64,000 nucleotides of DNA, from the NCBI RefSeq assembly GCF_900103175.1, contig NZ_FNLF01000002.1, positions 4,657,592 through 4,721,591 on the forward strand, read 5' to 3'. The notes below the pieces were generated by a model. It did no database searches, was not told where the DNA came from, and worked only from the letters and a program-made list of their open reading frames with translations. The stretch comes from Tsukamurella pulmonis (GTDB taxonomy: Bacteria; Actinomycetota; Actinomycetes; Mycobacteriales; Mycobacteriaceae). Of this stretch, positions 1 through 8,428 are shown one piece after another. A program made the translations under genes and the position numbers. The stretch's first letter is position 1. Each line of letters starts with the position of its first letter.

Positions 1-552
1 CAGGTCAGGGACCGTCTGCAGGGCCGTCACCGGCCCCACGCACAGCCACGCCACGATGTGGACGTGCTCGGGCACACCGACCAGATCGCGCAGGAAGGGC
101 TCCTGATAGAAGGACACCCAGCCGACCCCGACGCCCTCGGCCGTCGCCGCCAGCCACAGGTTCTGGATGGCGAGCGCCACCGACAGGTGGCCGGTCTCGT
201 CGATCGTGTGCCGGCCCAGGATGTGGGTGCCCCCGCGGGTCGGGTCGTAGGTCACCACGACGCCCGTCCGGGAGGACTCGATGCCCTCGATGACGATGGG
301 GTTGAAGGTGTCCTTGCGATCCTCGGGCAGCGACCGCGCGAAGTCCTCGCGGCACTCGCCGACGTGCCCGGCGAAGCGCGCCAGCGTCTCCGGGTCCTGG
401 ACCACGACGAAGTCCCAGGGCTGGGTGTTGCCGACGCTCGGCGCCCGGTGCGCGGCGTCGAGGATGCGCAGCAACCGCTCCTCGTCGATGCGCTCGCCGG
501 AGAACTCGTTGCGCACGTCGCGGCGGCGCAGGATCGCCTCGAACACGTCCAT
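1..552 (-). CDS. bluB: 5,6-dimethylbenzimidazole synthase BluB (3' end off window)
   Basis: BluB is a nitroreductase-fold flavoenzyme that uses O2 to fragment FMNH2 into 5,6-dimethylbenzimidazole, the lower ligand of cobalamin. The 184 codons present carry the family hallmarks: RRDVR near residue 10, an AAHRAPSVGNTQPWDF stretch around residues 33-48, and NLWLAATAEGVGVGWVSF followed by IVAWLCVGPV near the end. These match BluB better than generic nitroreductases. The ATG at 552 shares its A with the stop of the upstream acetyltransferase (TGATG), so the two are probably translationally coupled. The C-terminus lies left of base 1. No other B12 gene is visible. Confidence 0.88.
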   Translation of the reverse strand, partial: MDVFEAILRRRDVRNEFSGERIDEERLLRILDAAHRAPSVGNTQPWDFVVVQDPETLARFAGHVGECREDFARSLPEDRKDTFNPIVIEGIESSRTGVVVTYDPTRGGTHILGRHTIDETGHLSVALAIQNLWLAATAEGVGVGWVSFYQEPFLRDLVGVPEHVHIVAWLCVGPVTALQTVPDL

Positions 553-1052
553 CAGGCGGCGCCCGGCTCCGCGCTGTCGGCCAGCGCGCCCAGCGCGTCG
601 CCGGTGAGCCGCTGCGTGGTCCACTCGTCCATCGGGACGGCGCCGATCGCGCGGTAGAAGCCGATGGCGGGCGCGTTCCAGTCGAGGACGGTCCATTCCA
701 GGCGCGCGTAGCCGTTCTCCCGGCACTCCTGCGCCAACGCGGCGAGCAGCTTCTTGCCGTGGCCGCCCCCGCGGGCGCCGGGCCGGACGTAGAGGTCCTC
801 GAGCCAGATGCCGTGCGTGCCGGTCCAGGTGGAGAAAGTGCGGAAGTAGACGGCCATCCCGACGACGCTCTCGCCGTCGGGCCCCGGCTCGGCCGCGATG
901 CGCGCGAAGACCGCGGGCGCGGGACCGAAGAGCGCGGCGTGCAGCTGTTCGGCGGTCGCGACGGCGGAATCCGGCTCCTTCTCGTACGCGGCCAGCTCGG
1001 CGATCATGGTCAGGATCTCGGGCACGTCGGCCGGGGTGGCGGGGCGGATCAC
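552..1052 (-). CDS. GNAT acetyltransferase, SSAT-like
   Basis: This 166-residue protein is a single GNAT acetyltransferase domain that would transfer acetyl from acetyl-CoA to an amine. It opens with IRPATPADVPEI and has LEDLYVRPGARGGGHGKKLL (acetyl-CoA loop) and WNAPAIGFYRAIGA near the C-terminus. That arrangement, including YFRTFSTWTG, resembles the spermidine/spermine or thialysine N-acetyltransferase (SSAT) subfamily. The GTG start at 1052 overlaps the TetR stop by 4 bp (GTGA). An upstream extension is open but low-complexity Arg/Gly and unlikely to be translated. A polyamine-like substrate is inference; it would fit the polyamine genes at 21-33 kb. Confidence 0.8.
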   Translation of the reverse strand: MIRPATPADVPEILTMIAELAAYEKEPDSAVATAEQLHAALFGPAPAVFARIAAEPGPDGESVVGMAVYFRTFSTWTGTHGIWLEDLYVRPGARGGGHGKKLLAALAQECRENGYARLEWTVLDWNAPAIGFYRAIGAVPMDEWTTQRLTGDALGALADSAEPGAA

Positions 1053-1720
1053 TGGGCGCCGCCCGCCGCCGTGCCGCCGGTGGCACCACCCGCCGCGCCG
1101 CCGGCGCCGCCCTGGGGGCCACCGGCCGCCGCGGCCTGCGCCGCGATGGCGGGCATCAGGCACTCGCGGACCACACGGCCCGCGGTGTACGGATCGTCGA
1201 AGCTGATCAGTCCGTCAGGCGCCAGCAGCACCGAGTGCCCGACGCGCGCGAAGATCTCGGCGATCGGCTTCGGATCGAACTCCGGCAGCTGCCCACCGGC
1301 CTGGAAGCCCGCGATGATGTTCGCGGCGAACTCGCGGCCGATCTCGATGACCATGCCGCCGCCCTGCGCGATCATCGGCAGGCCCACGACGACGTTGCCG
1401 TCGCCGATGCCGCGGATCAGGGGCCGGCGGTGCGCCTCGCGCAGGAAGGCCACGAAGCCCTCGGTGAGCGCCTCCTCGACGGTGCTCAAGCCCTGGACCT
1501 GCTGTTCCACCGTCTTGAGGAGCTGCTCGGCCTCGTAGCGGATGGCCTGCTGGACGAGGTTGTCCTTGCGGTTGAAGCGACGGTAGACGGTGGCCACACC
1601 GATGCCCGCGAGGTTCGCGACGTTCTCCATCGTGGTGCGGGAAATGCCGACGCTACCGATGCTCGACACCGCTGCGGAGAGGATGCTCTGCGCGGTCTGA
1701 TCGTTTCTGCCGGGACTCAC
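1049..1720 (-). CDS. TetR-family transcriptional regulator
   Basis: This 223-residue regulator has an N-terminal TetR helix-turn-helix (ILSAAVSSIGSVGISRTTMENVAN, then IGVATVYRRFNRKDNL around residues 40-55). The C-terminal ligand domain ends in an Ala/Gly low-complexity tail of about 30 residues. I place the start at GTG 1720; an ATG at 1762 is in frame but would overlap the divergent gene at 1757. A TAGAAT box about 10 bp upstream suggests a leaderless transcript. It heads a three-gene operon with the acetyltransferase and bluB, joined by 4-bp and 1-bp overlaps. Its ligand is unknown. Confidence 0.8.
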   Translation of the reverse strand: MSPGRNDQTAQSILSAAVSSIGSVGISRTTMENVANLAGIGVATVYRRFNRKDNLVQQAIRYEAEQLLKTVEQQVQGLSTVEEALTEGFVAFLREAHRRPLIRGIGDGNVVVGLPMIAQGGGMVIEIGREFAANIIAGFQAGGQLPEFDPKPIAEIFARVGHSVLLAPDGLISFDDPYTAGRVVRECLMPAIAAQAAAAGGPQGGAGGAAGGATGGTAAGGAQ

Positions 1721-1756
1721 AACGTCCGATTCTATGCGTAGTGGGACGATGGAGGC

Positions 1757-2164
1757 ATGCATGAAGGTCCGAGCAAGCCCAACCCGTGGCAGCTGGTGCT
1801 GTACTCCTACGGGAGGAAGGTGCTGCCGCCGTCCATGCACGAGTGGGTGGCGAACGATCTCGCGGGGCCGCGCGCGGCGTGGCGCACCGTGGTCCGGTTC
1901 GCGATCCCGTGCTTCATCATCCTGGTGCCGTTCTGGTTCTTCCCGACCTCGGTGCTGAACAAGGCCACGATGACGCTGCCGATCTTCATCCCGTTCGTGT
2001 ACTTCGCGATCGCGCTGAACAAGATCTACCGGCGCGCCCGCCTCCGGCATCACGGTCTCGATCCCGACCTCGTGGACGTGATCGCGCGCGAGCGCGAGGC
2101 CGACCTGCACGCGGACTACCTCGCCAAGTACGGCCCGCGGGACGAGCGCCCCGGTCACACCTGA
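1757..2164 (+). CDS. DUF5313-like small membrane protein
   Basis: This 135-residue protein has two predicted membrane helices (about residues 47-65 and 72-88), flanked by a short polar N-terminus and a charged C-terminal tail rich in Glu, Arg and Asp. The YSYGRKVLPPSMHEWVANDL stretch before the helices resembles the actinobacterial DUF5313 family, whose function is not established. The ATG at 1757 follows a good ribosome binding site (GATGGAGG). It is divergent from the TetR gene with only 36 bp between starts, so the two promoters must overlap and could share the regulator. Confidence 0.65.
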   Translation: MHEGPSKPNPWQLVLYSYGRKVLPPSMHEWVANDLAGPRAAWRTVVRFAIPCFIILVPFWFFPTSVLNKATMTLPIFIPFVYFAIALNKIYRRARLRHHGLDPDLVDVIAREREADLHADYLAKYGPRDERPGHT

Positions 2165-2210
2165 GCCGCCGCCCGCACTGATATGTGATCCGCGTCCTAC
2201 TATCAGTGCC

Positions 2211-3290
2211 ATGGCGCTCACCGAAGTCCTCCAGAAGCTGGCCCTGAAGATCCCCACGCCGCTGGTCGCGGGCGGGGCGAAGCTGCTCTTCGGGCTCCCC
2301 GTCCCGGTCAAGCAGCGGCTCGGCAGCCCGCGGACCGTCGAGGGCAACGAGCTCGACGTCGACTCGCAACTCACCCTGCTGCTGCTCGGCCTGCAGGGGG
2401 TCGACGGCCTGTCCGGCACCCGCGACGTGGCCGTCTCGCGCGCGTCCATGCTCAAGCTGAGCCAGGCGGTCGGCGCGGGCACGGCCCCGTCGGTCGGCGT
2501 GCGCGGCCTCATGGTCGACGGTGCCACCGGCCCCCTGCCGGCGCGCCTCTACACGCCCGCGGGGCTCGAGGCGGGCTCCCCGCTGGTGGTCTTCTTCCAT
2601 GGGGGCGGCTTCGTCCTCGGCGACCTCGACTCGCACGACGCGCCGTGCCGCTACATCGCGGACCGGGCCCGGGTGCGGGTGCTGTCGGTGGACTACCGGC
2701 TCGCCCCGGAGGCGATCTTCCCCGCCGCCGCCGACGACGCCGTGGCCGCGACGACGTGGGCGCTGCAGCACGCCGACCAGCTCGGCGCCGACCCCGCGCG
2801 GGTGGCCGTCTCCGGCGACAGCGCAGGCGGCAACCTGGCGGCCGTCGCCGCCCGCGAGCTGGCGCTGGCCGGCGGTGCGCAGCCCGCGTTCTCCCTGCTG
2901 TTCTACCCCGTGACCGGCGCCGATCCCGCGAACCGCAGTCGCGACACCTTCGCCAGCGGGTACTTCCTCACCAAGGCCGACATCGACTACTTCCGGCAGC
3001 TCTACACCCCCGAACCCGGCCAGGACACCGATCCCAAGTTCGACGTGCTGCACGCCGACGGCCTCGCCGGGATCGGCCGCACGCACGTCGTGGTGGCCGG
3101 TTTCGACCCCCTGCGCGACGAGGGCGCGGCGTACGCGCAGCGCCTGCGCGACGCCGGCGTCGACGCCACGACGCAGCTCGCCCCGGGCGCACTGCACGGC
3201 TTCCTCAACACCGTCGGGGTCAGTGCGGACGCGCGGGTCGACGTCGACGCCGCGCTCGACGTGCTGCGGGACGTGCTCGCACACCGTTAG
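2211..3290 (+). CDS. alpha/beta hydrolase, hormone-sensitive-lipase family esterase
   Basis: This 359-residue esterase or lipase has an alpha/beta-hydrolase fold. The oxyanion-hole motif HGGGF lies at residues 130-134 and the nucleophile elbow GDSAGG at 202-207 (Ser204). The likely acid is Asp299 (GFDPLRDEG) and the likely base His329 (ALHGF). This is the hormone-sensitive-lipase (LipH/LipN-like) arrangement, active on acyl esters of short to medium length. There is no signal peptide. A TACTAT box at about 2199 lies just before the ATG. It stands alone, 46 bp after the DUF5313 gene, and the strong hairpin at 3432-3484 lies downstream. The natural substrate cannot be read from the sequence. 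Confidence 0.85.
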   Translation: MALTEVLQKLALKIPTPLVAGGAKLLFGLPVPVKQRLGSPRTVEGNELDVDSQLTLLLLGLQGVDGLSGTRDVAVSRASMLKLSQAVGAGTAPSVGVRGLMVDGATGPLPARLYTPAGLEAGSPLVVFFHGGGFVLGDLDSHDAPCRYIADRARVRVLSVDYRLAPEAIFPAAADDAVAATTWALQHADQLGADPARVAVSGDSAGGNLAAVAARELALAGGAQPAFSLLFYPVTGADPANRSRDTFASGYFLTKADIDYFRQLYTPEPGQDTDPKFDVLHADGLAGIGRTHVVVAGFDPLRDEGAAYAQRLRDAGVDATTQLAPGALHGFLNTVGVSADARVDVDAALDVLRDVLAHR

Positions 3291-3431
3291 CGACAACAAC
3301 TGTTGGCAATCGCGGAAGCGTGCGGGAACACGCATGTCACGAAAGGTGGCACCTGTACGCGTATACCCCGTATCGTGGGTTCTGCGGCCGCCATATGACG
3401 TCTCCCCCCACGTCGGCGGCTGCGTGATTGA

Positions 3432-3484
3432 GCCTTGATACCGGCTCCCCCTCCTCCCCCCATTCCGGGAGCCGGTATCAAGGC
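3432..3484 (+). terminator. 18-bp perfect stem-loop between esterase and copper ATPase
   Basis: GCCTTGATACCGGCTCCC at 3432-3449 pairs perfectly with GGGAGCCGGTATCAAGGC at 3467-3484 around a 17-nt pyrimidine-rich loop. A T-rich run (CTTTCACGTTTT) follows on the plus strand, so it could be the esterase terminator. It also lies only 45 bp before the ATPase start, so a role in that gene's leader is possible. Confidence 0.7.
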
Positions 3485-3529
3485 CTTTCACGTTTTCGGG
3501 CCCGGCCCCCGCGCGTGGATACTGGAGGG

Positions 3530-5770
3530 GTGACGGATCTCGACCAGGCCCCGACTCCGGCCGCCCCCGCGCAGCCGGAGCAGGCGCAACGCACCTTCCT
3601 CGACGTCGGAGGGATGACGTGCGCCGCCTGCGTCGGGCGGGTCGAGCGCAAGCTCAACAAGCTCGACGGGGTGCGCGCCGTGGTCAACCTGGCCACGCGG
3701 ACCGCCACCGTCGAGCACGCGCCGACGGTCACCGTCGAGCAGCTGACCGGCACCGTCGAGGCCGCCGGGTACACGGCTGCGCGGAAGTCCCCGAACCCGC
3801 GCCGCGCGGTCCTCGCCGAGGAGCGCGAGCGGCGCGACGTGCTGCGCCGGCTGATCGTCTCGCTGGTGCTGTTCGTGCCGGCCGCGGACCTGTCGGTCGT
3901 GCTCGCGACCATCCCGTCCACCCGCTTCCCCGGCTGGCAGTGGGTGCTCCTCGCGCTCAGCCTGCCCGTGGTGACCTGGGGCGCATGGCCGCTGCACAAG
4001 AAGGCCTTCCAGGGCGCGCGGCACGGCGCCGCGACGATGGACACGCTGGTCTCGGTGGGCATCATCGCCGCCACCGCGTGGTCGGTGGTCACGGTGCTCA
4101 CGCCCGGCCGCCAGCGGCCCGATCCGCACGGTTTCTGGAACGCGATCATCACGGCGGACCCGATCTACCTCGAAGTCGCGATGGGCGTCACCGTCTTCGT
4201 GCTGGCGGGTCGCTACTTCGAGGCGTCCGCCCGCGCCAAGGCGGCCTCCGCGCTGCGGGAGCTCGCGACGCGCGGCGCCCGCGAGGTGTCGGTGCTCGTC
4301 CGCGACGGCTCCGAGCTGCGCATCCCTGTCGGGGAGCTGCGCGAGGAACAGCTGTTCGTGGTGCGTCCGGGCGAGACGATCGCGACGGACGGCATCGTCG
4401 AATCCGGCTCGGCGTTCGTCGACAACTCCGCGATGACCGGCGAGTCCCGCCCCGTCCCCGCGGGCCCGGGCGACCGCGTCGTCGGCGGCACCGTCTGCCA
4501 GGACGGCCGGCTGACGGTGCGCGCCACCGCCGTCGGCGAGGACACCACGTTCGCCGCGATGCTCCGCCTGGTGGAGGACGCCCAGGCGACGAAGGCCCGG
4601 ATGCAGCGCCTCGCCGACCGCGTCTCCGCCGTCTTCGTGCCCTGCGTCTTCGCGATCGCGGCGCTGACGTTCGTCGGCTGGCTGTTCGCCAGCGGGATCG
4701 ACAGCGCGGTCAAGGCCGCGATCGCCGTCCTCGTCATCGCGTGCCCGTGCGCACTGGGCCTGGCGACGCCCGTCGCCTTCATGGTCGCGTCGGGCCGCGG
4801 CGCGCAGCTCGGCGTGTACGTGCGCGGCCATCGGGCGCTCGAGGCCACCGAGACCATCGACACCGTCGTCTTCGACAAGACCGGCACCGTGACCACGGGG
4901 CTGCTCGAGGTCGCGTCCGTGACCGTCGCGCCCGGGTTCGACGAGGCCGCCGTGCTGCGGCTGGCCGGGGCCGTCGAAGCGGCGTCCGAGCACGCCGTGG
5001 CGCTGGCCGTCGTGGCGCGCGCCGGCGCGGACCTGCCCGCGGTCGAGGACTTCCGGGCCGTGCCCGGCATGGGCGCCTCGGGCACCGTCGACGGCACGCC
5101 CGTGCGCGTCGGCGCGCCGCGGTTCGTCGCGCCCGGGGTGCTGTCCGGCGCCGTCGACGCGGCCGCGGAGGCCGGGCGCACCGTCGCCGTCGTCGAGGTC
5201 GACGGTGCCGTCGCCGCCGTCCTCGAGGTGGCCGACACGATCAAGGCCGACGCGGCGGCCGCCGTCGCGCGACTGCACGAGGCGGGCATCCGGACGGTGC
5301 TGCTCACCGGCGACAACGCCGCCGCGGCCGCGAAGGTCGCCGCGCTCGTCGGCATCGACGACGTGCGCGCCGACGTGCTGCCGGACGGCAAGGTCGAGGC
5401 GATCCGCGCGCTGCAGGCCGAGGGCCGGCGGGTCGCGATGGTGGGCGACGGCGTGAACGACGGCCCCGCCCTCGCCGCGGCCGACCTGGGCCTGGCGATG
5501 GGCACCGGGACCGACGTGGCGCAGGGCGCCGCCGACATCGTGCTCATGCGCGAGGAGCTCTCCGCTGTTCCCGATGCGCTCGGCCTCGCCCGCGCGACAC
5601 TCAAGACCATCAAGACGAACCTGATCTGGGCGTTCGGCTACAACGTCGCCGCGATCCCCGTCGCCGTCGCCGGGCTGCTCAATCCGCTCATCGGCGCGGC
5701 CGCCATGGCCTTCAGTTCCTTCTTCGTCGTGTGGAACAGCCTGCGCCTGCGGACGTTCGGCACCCGGTAG
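3530..5770 (+). CDS. copA: Cu+-exporting P1B-type ATPase
   Basis: This 746-residue pump uses ATP to move Cu+ (or Ag+) out of the cytoplasm. In order it has an N-terminal HMA metal-binding domain with CAAC at residues 31-34, a TGES actuator motif at 303-306, the CPC transmembrane site at 405-407, the phosphorylated Asp449 in DKTGT, and GDGVND at 639-644. The last helices contain YNVAAIP and [15 protein letters not shown], the YN and M-SS residues expected of Cu+-specific P1B-1 pumps. I chose GTG 3530 because GGAGG precedes it; an upstream ATG at 3428 would start inside the hairpin. No copper-sensor gene is adjacent. Confidence 0.93.
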   Translation: MTDLDQAPTPAAPAQPEQAQRTFLDVGGMTCAACVGRVERKLNKLDGVRAVVNLATRTATVEHAPTVTVEQLTGTVEAAGYTAARKSPNPRRAVLAEERERRDVLRRLIVSLVLFVPAADLSVVLATIPSTRFPGWQWVLLALSLPVVTWGAWPLHKKAFQGARHGAATMDTLVSVGIIAATAWSVVTVLTPGRQRPDPHGFWNAIITADPIYLEVAMGVTVFVLAGRYFEASARAKAASALRELATRGAREVSVLVRDGSELRIPVGELREEQLFVVRPGETIATDGIVESGSAFVDNSAMTGESRPVPAGPGDRVVGGTVCQDGRLTVRATAVGEDTTFAAMLRLVEDAQATKARMQRLADRVSAVFVPCVFAIAALTFVGWLFASGIDSAVKAAIAVLVIACPCALGLATPVAFMVASGRGAQLGVYVRGHRALEATETIDTVVFDKTGTVTTGLLEVASVTVAPGFDEAAVLRLAGAVEAASEHAVALAVVARAGADLPAVEDFRAVPGMGASGTVDGTPVRVGAPRFVAPGVLSGAVDAAAEAGRTVAVVEVDGAVAAVLEVADTIKADAAAAVARLHEAGIRTVLLTGDNAAAAAKVAALVGIDDVRADVLPDGKVEAIRALQAEGRRVAMVGDGVNDGPALAAADLGLAMGTGTDVAQGAADIVLMREELSAVPDALGLARATLKTIKTNLIWAFGYNVAAIPVAVAGLLNPLIGAAAMAFSSFFVVWNSLRLRTFGTR

Positions 5771-5870
5771 CGGTCCGCGCGGGCCGGCTCCGATCTTCGG
5801 TGCGTGTCGGAGGTGGACTTCCGGCGTGTCGTCGCGGGAACGCACCCAGGCTCCGGGCGGCCCGGGGATC

Positions 5871-7160
5871 TCAGAGGGACTGCAGGATCGGCAGACCCAC
5901 GAGCCCGGCCGTGAGCGCAGCCTGCAGTGCCGCCAGGCAGATCAACGGCCAGCGCCTGCGCACACGGCCGGCGGCGAACAGGGGCACCAGCAGGAGCACC
6001 GTCAATACGGCGACGGGGAGCTCGGCGTACTTCTGATACAACTGCGCGCCGAAGACGAGCACCGCGGCGAGCGCCGGCAACGCCGTCGCGAGGACCACCC
6101 CGGCGCGGGCCGGCACCGTCCGCACGAGCACTGTCGCGGCGAAGCCTCCGACGAACGCGAGCACGATGAGGACCGGCGACCGGCCGGCGACGTCCGGGAG
6201 TGATCCCACCGCGGACCAGACCAGTCCACCGCGGCGTGCATCGTCGGGCGCGAGCGTCGCCGCGCTGGCGAACACGACGGCGGGCAGCGCCGCGACGACG
6301 CCGACCACGGAGGCCTCACGCGCCCACGAGCGCACCTCCGTGAGGGGCGAGACCGCCAGTACGACCGGCACCAGGAACACCGCCGCGACGGCGGCGACGA
6401 ACGACAGCGACGTCGGGCTGCGGTGCATCGCGTTCATCGCGCGGCCCGCGGGTGGTGCGATCCCCCCCCAGAGCACGGTGAGCCCGGCCAGTGTTCCCAA
6501 ACCCGGCGCGCAGATCCGCGTCAGCGCTGCGATGTCCGGACGGCGCGGACCTCCGCCCGCGACGGCGTAGGCGGCACACGCGGGAAGAAGCAGCCACACG
6601 GAGTTCTGCCGCGTGGCGATGGCCGCGGCGATGAGGACACCCACCGCGAGCTGCGCCCGCGCACCGTCGAACCGGAGACTCACCGCGAGCGCGGCGAAGG
6701 CGAACAACATGGCGGCGTCGTCGGTGAGCATCCACAACGCAGACTGCCAGAAGTACGCGGAGAGCAGGAGCGGCGCGACGGCGAGCGCCCGCCCGGTCCA
6801 CGTCGGCGCAGCCTGCGCGAAGGCCACGGCGAGGACGGCGAGCGCGACCGCGAAGATCGCGCCGACCGCCTGCGTTGCGGCAGCGCCGAAGCCGAACGGA
6901 CCGGACAGTGCCGCGACGACCAGGTGGTAGAGCGGGCCCGTCGCCGTGGGCAGGCCGACGAAGTCGATGTGCGGGAAGCTCTCCCGGATCAGCATCACGG
7001 TGGGTAGGTGGAAGTCGCGCTGATCGTCCCCACCGGCGGTGGCGATCACACCGGAGACGGCCACCGCGGTACTCGCCGCCGCCACGGCGACGCCGCCGGC
7101 GACGGGTGCGCGCCACCGGCGCGACGGTCGGGGCGGGGGTGCGGGCTCAGCGGCGGTCAC
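5871..7160 (-). CDS. polytopic GT-C-like membrane glycosyltransferase (tentative)
   Basis: This 429-residue protein has about eleven hydrophobic segments after a short Pro/Arg-rich N-terminus. The first extracytoplasmic loop reads DDQRDFHLPTVMLIRESFP, followed by ATGPLYH. The acidic pair before FHLP and the downstream GPLYH resemble the ALG10/DIE2-type GT-C transferases, which use polyprenyl-phosphate sugars. That assignment is by motif only. I use GTG 7160; a longer frame to 7250 would overlap the divergent acyltransferase-like gene. The two divergent membrane genes may act on the same envelope glycan. Confidence 0.5.
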   Translation of the reverse strand: MTAAEPAPPPRPSRRWRAPVAGGVAVAAASTAVAVSGVIATAGGDDQRDFHLPTVMLIRESFPHIDFVGLPTATGPLYHLVVAALSGPFGFGAAATQAVGAIFAVALAVLAVAFAQAAPTWTGRALAVAPLLLSAYFWQSALWMLTDDAAMLFAFAALAVSLRFDGARAQLAVGVLIAAAIATRQNSVWLLLPACAAYAVAGGGPRRPDIAALTRICAPGLGTLAGLTVLWGGIAPPAGRAMNAMHRSPTSLSFVAAVAAVFLVPVVLAVSPLTEVRSWAREASVVGVVAALPAVVFASAATLAPDDARRGGLVWSAVGSLPDVAGRSPVLIVLAFVGGFAATVLVRTVPARAGVVLATALPALAAVLVFGAQLYQKYAELPVAVLTVLLLVPLFAAGRVRRRWPLICLAALQAALTAGLVGLPILQSL

Positions 7161-7243
7161 GGGGACAGATGCTATCGCGGCGCTTGCGATCCCACACACG
7201 ACCGGTGCGCCGGCCGCATCGGATCTGCGGGTACACTTTTGCA

Positions 7244-8371
7244 ATGCCACAACGCCTGACCGCTGTCGACGCGGCCCGCGGCCTCGCAGTGTTCAGCATG
7301 ATCACCGGCCACTTCGCCGAGGGCAGCGTCCTGTCGTGGCCCACCCACAAGATCCCCTACTTCGACGGGGCGTCCGCCTTCGTCCTGTTGTCGGGCCTGA
7401 TCCTCGGCGTCGTGCACCGGCGGTGGGTGGATCGCGACGGCGGCTTCTCGACCTCCCGTGAGCGCCTCGTCCGCAGGATCGCGGTCATCTACCTCTGCCA
7501 GGTCTTCCTCTGCGCCGTGGCCGCGGTCATCTCCTTCGCCCTCCCGCCGGCCCGGCAGCTGGGACTCGCGCCGATCACCGAGACGTCCCACCCGCTGCTG
7601 CAGGTGATCGCGATGCGCTACCTGCCCGCGGGCGGCGAGATCCTGGTGCTCTACTTCGTCCTGATGTGCGGCGCACTGCTCCTCATCCCGCTGCTGCACA
7701 AGGGGTGGTGGGCACCGATCGTCGCGGCCTCCGCGGCGCTCTACGTCTGGGCGATCCTCGCGCCGCCCGCGTGGTTCCTGCTGCCGAACGCGAGCCCGGC
7801 GGGCGCCACCGCCAACTGGGCGGCGTGGCAGGCGCTGTTCGTCCCCGCACTGGTCGTCGGGTGGAAGTGGCAGGACTGGAACATCGACGCGCGGCTGCGG
7901 CGCCCCCGGGTGCTCCTGACACTCGTACTGGGCACGGCCGCCGTCTACGTCGCCGGGCGCGCCGTGGCCCGCATGGCCTCCGCCGACGAGTTCCTCGGCG
8001 CGAAGATCGACTTCGGTCCCGCGCGCATCGTGGCCGCCTGGGTCGTGCTGCCGGCGGTGCTCGCCGTCATCACCCTCCTCCTGCAGTACGGATGGTTCGA
8101 GCGCGCCGCTCATCCGTTCGTCATCGTCGGAACCCGCTCGCTGGACTCCTACGTCCTGCAGTCGGTGGCCCTCATGACGATCCCCGTCGTCGTGCTGCAG
8201 CCGTGGGGGACGGCGCGGGCCACGGTCATCACACTCGCCGTGTTCGCGGCGTGCTGGGCGTGGGCGGAGTTCCGGAAGTGGGCCGGATGGTCCAAGCTGC
8301 ACCGGCCGCCGGCTCGCTTCCGGCCGCGGCCGCCGAGCGCGCCGGTCCCGGCCACCGCCGCGGGCGAGTAG
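7244..8371 (+). CDS. OpgC-type membrane acyltransferase-like protein
   Basis: This 375-residue protein has about ten transmembrane helices. It begins RLTAVDAARGLAVFSMITGHF and continues with PYFDGASAFVLLSGLILG, the pattern of the OpgC / acyltransferase-3 superfamily, which attaches succinyl or acyl groups to periplasmic or surface glycans. The C-terminal 40 residues are basic and Pro-rich and probably cytoplasmic. A TACACT box at 7232-7237 ends only 6 bp before the ATG, so the message is probably leaderless. The acyl donor and the glycan are unknown. Confidence 0.7.
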   Translation: MPQRLTAVDAARGLAVFSMITGHFAEGSVLSWPTHKIPYFDGASAFVLLSGLILGVVHRRWVDRDGGFSTSRERLVRRIAVIYLCQVFLCAVAAVISFALPPARQLGLAPITETSHPLLQVIAMRYLPAGGEILVLYFVLMCGALLLIPLLHKGWWAPIVAASAALYVWAILAPPAWFLLPNASPAGATANWAAWQALFVPALVVGWKWQDWNIDARLRRPRVLLTLVLGTAAVYVAGRAVARMASADEFLGAKIDFGPARIVAAWVVLPAVLAVITLLLQYGWFERAAHPFVIVGTRSLDSYVLQSVALMTIPVVVLQPWGTARATVITLAVFAACWAWAEFRKWAGWSKLHRPPARFRPRPPSAPVPATAAGE

Positions 8372-8391
8372 CAGCGGCCGCACGCGCGGCA

Positions 8392-8420
8392 CCGCACCGT
8401 CGAACCGATGGACGGTGCGG
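8392..8420. terminator. bidirectional terminator hairpin between convergent genes
   Basis: CCGCACCGTC at 8392-8401 pairs perfectly with GACGGTGCGG at 8411-8420 around a 9-nt loop, between the convergent OpgC-like and CopD-CtaG genes. Confidence 0.65.
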
Positions 8421-8428
8421 CCCCGGGA

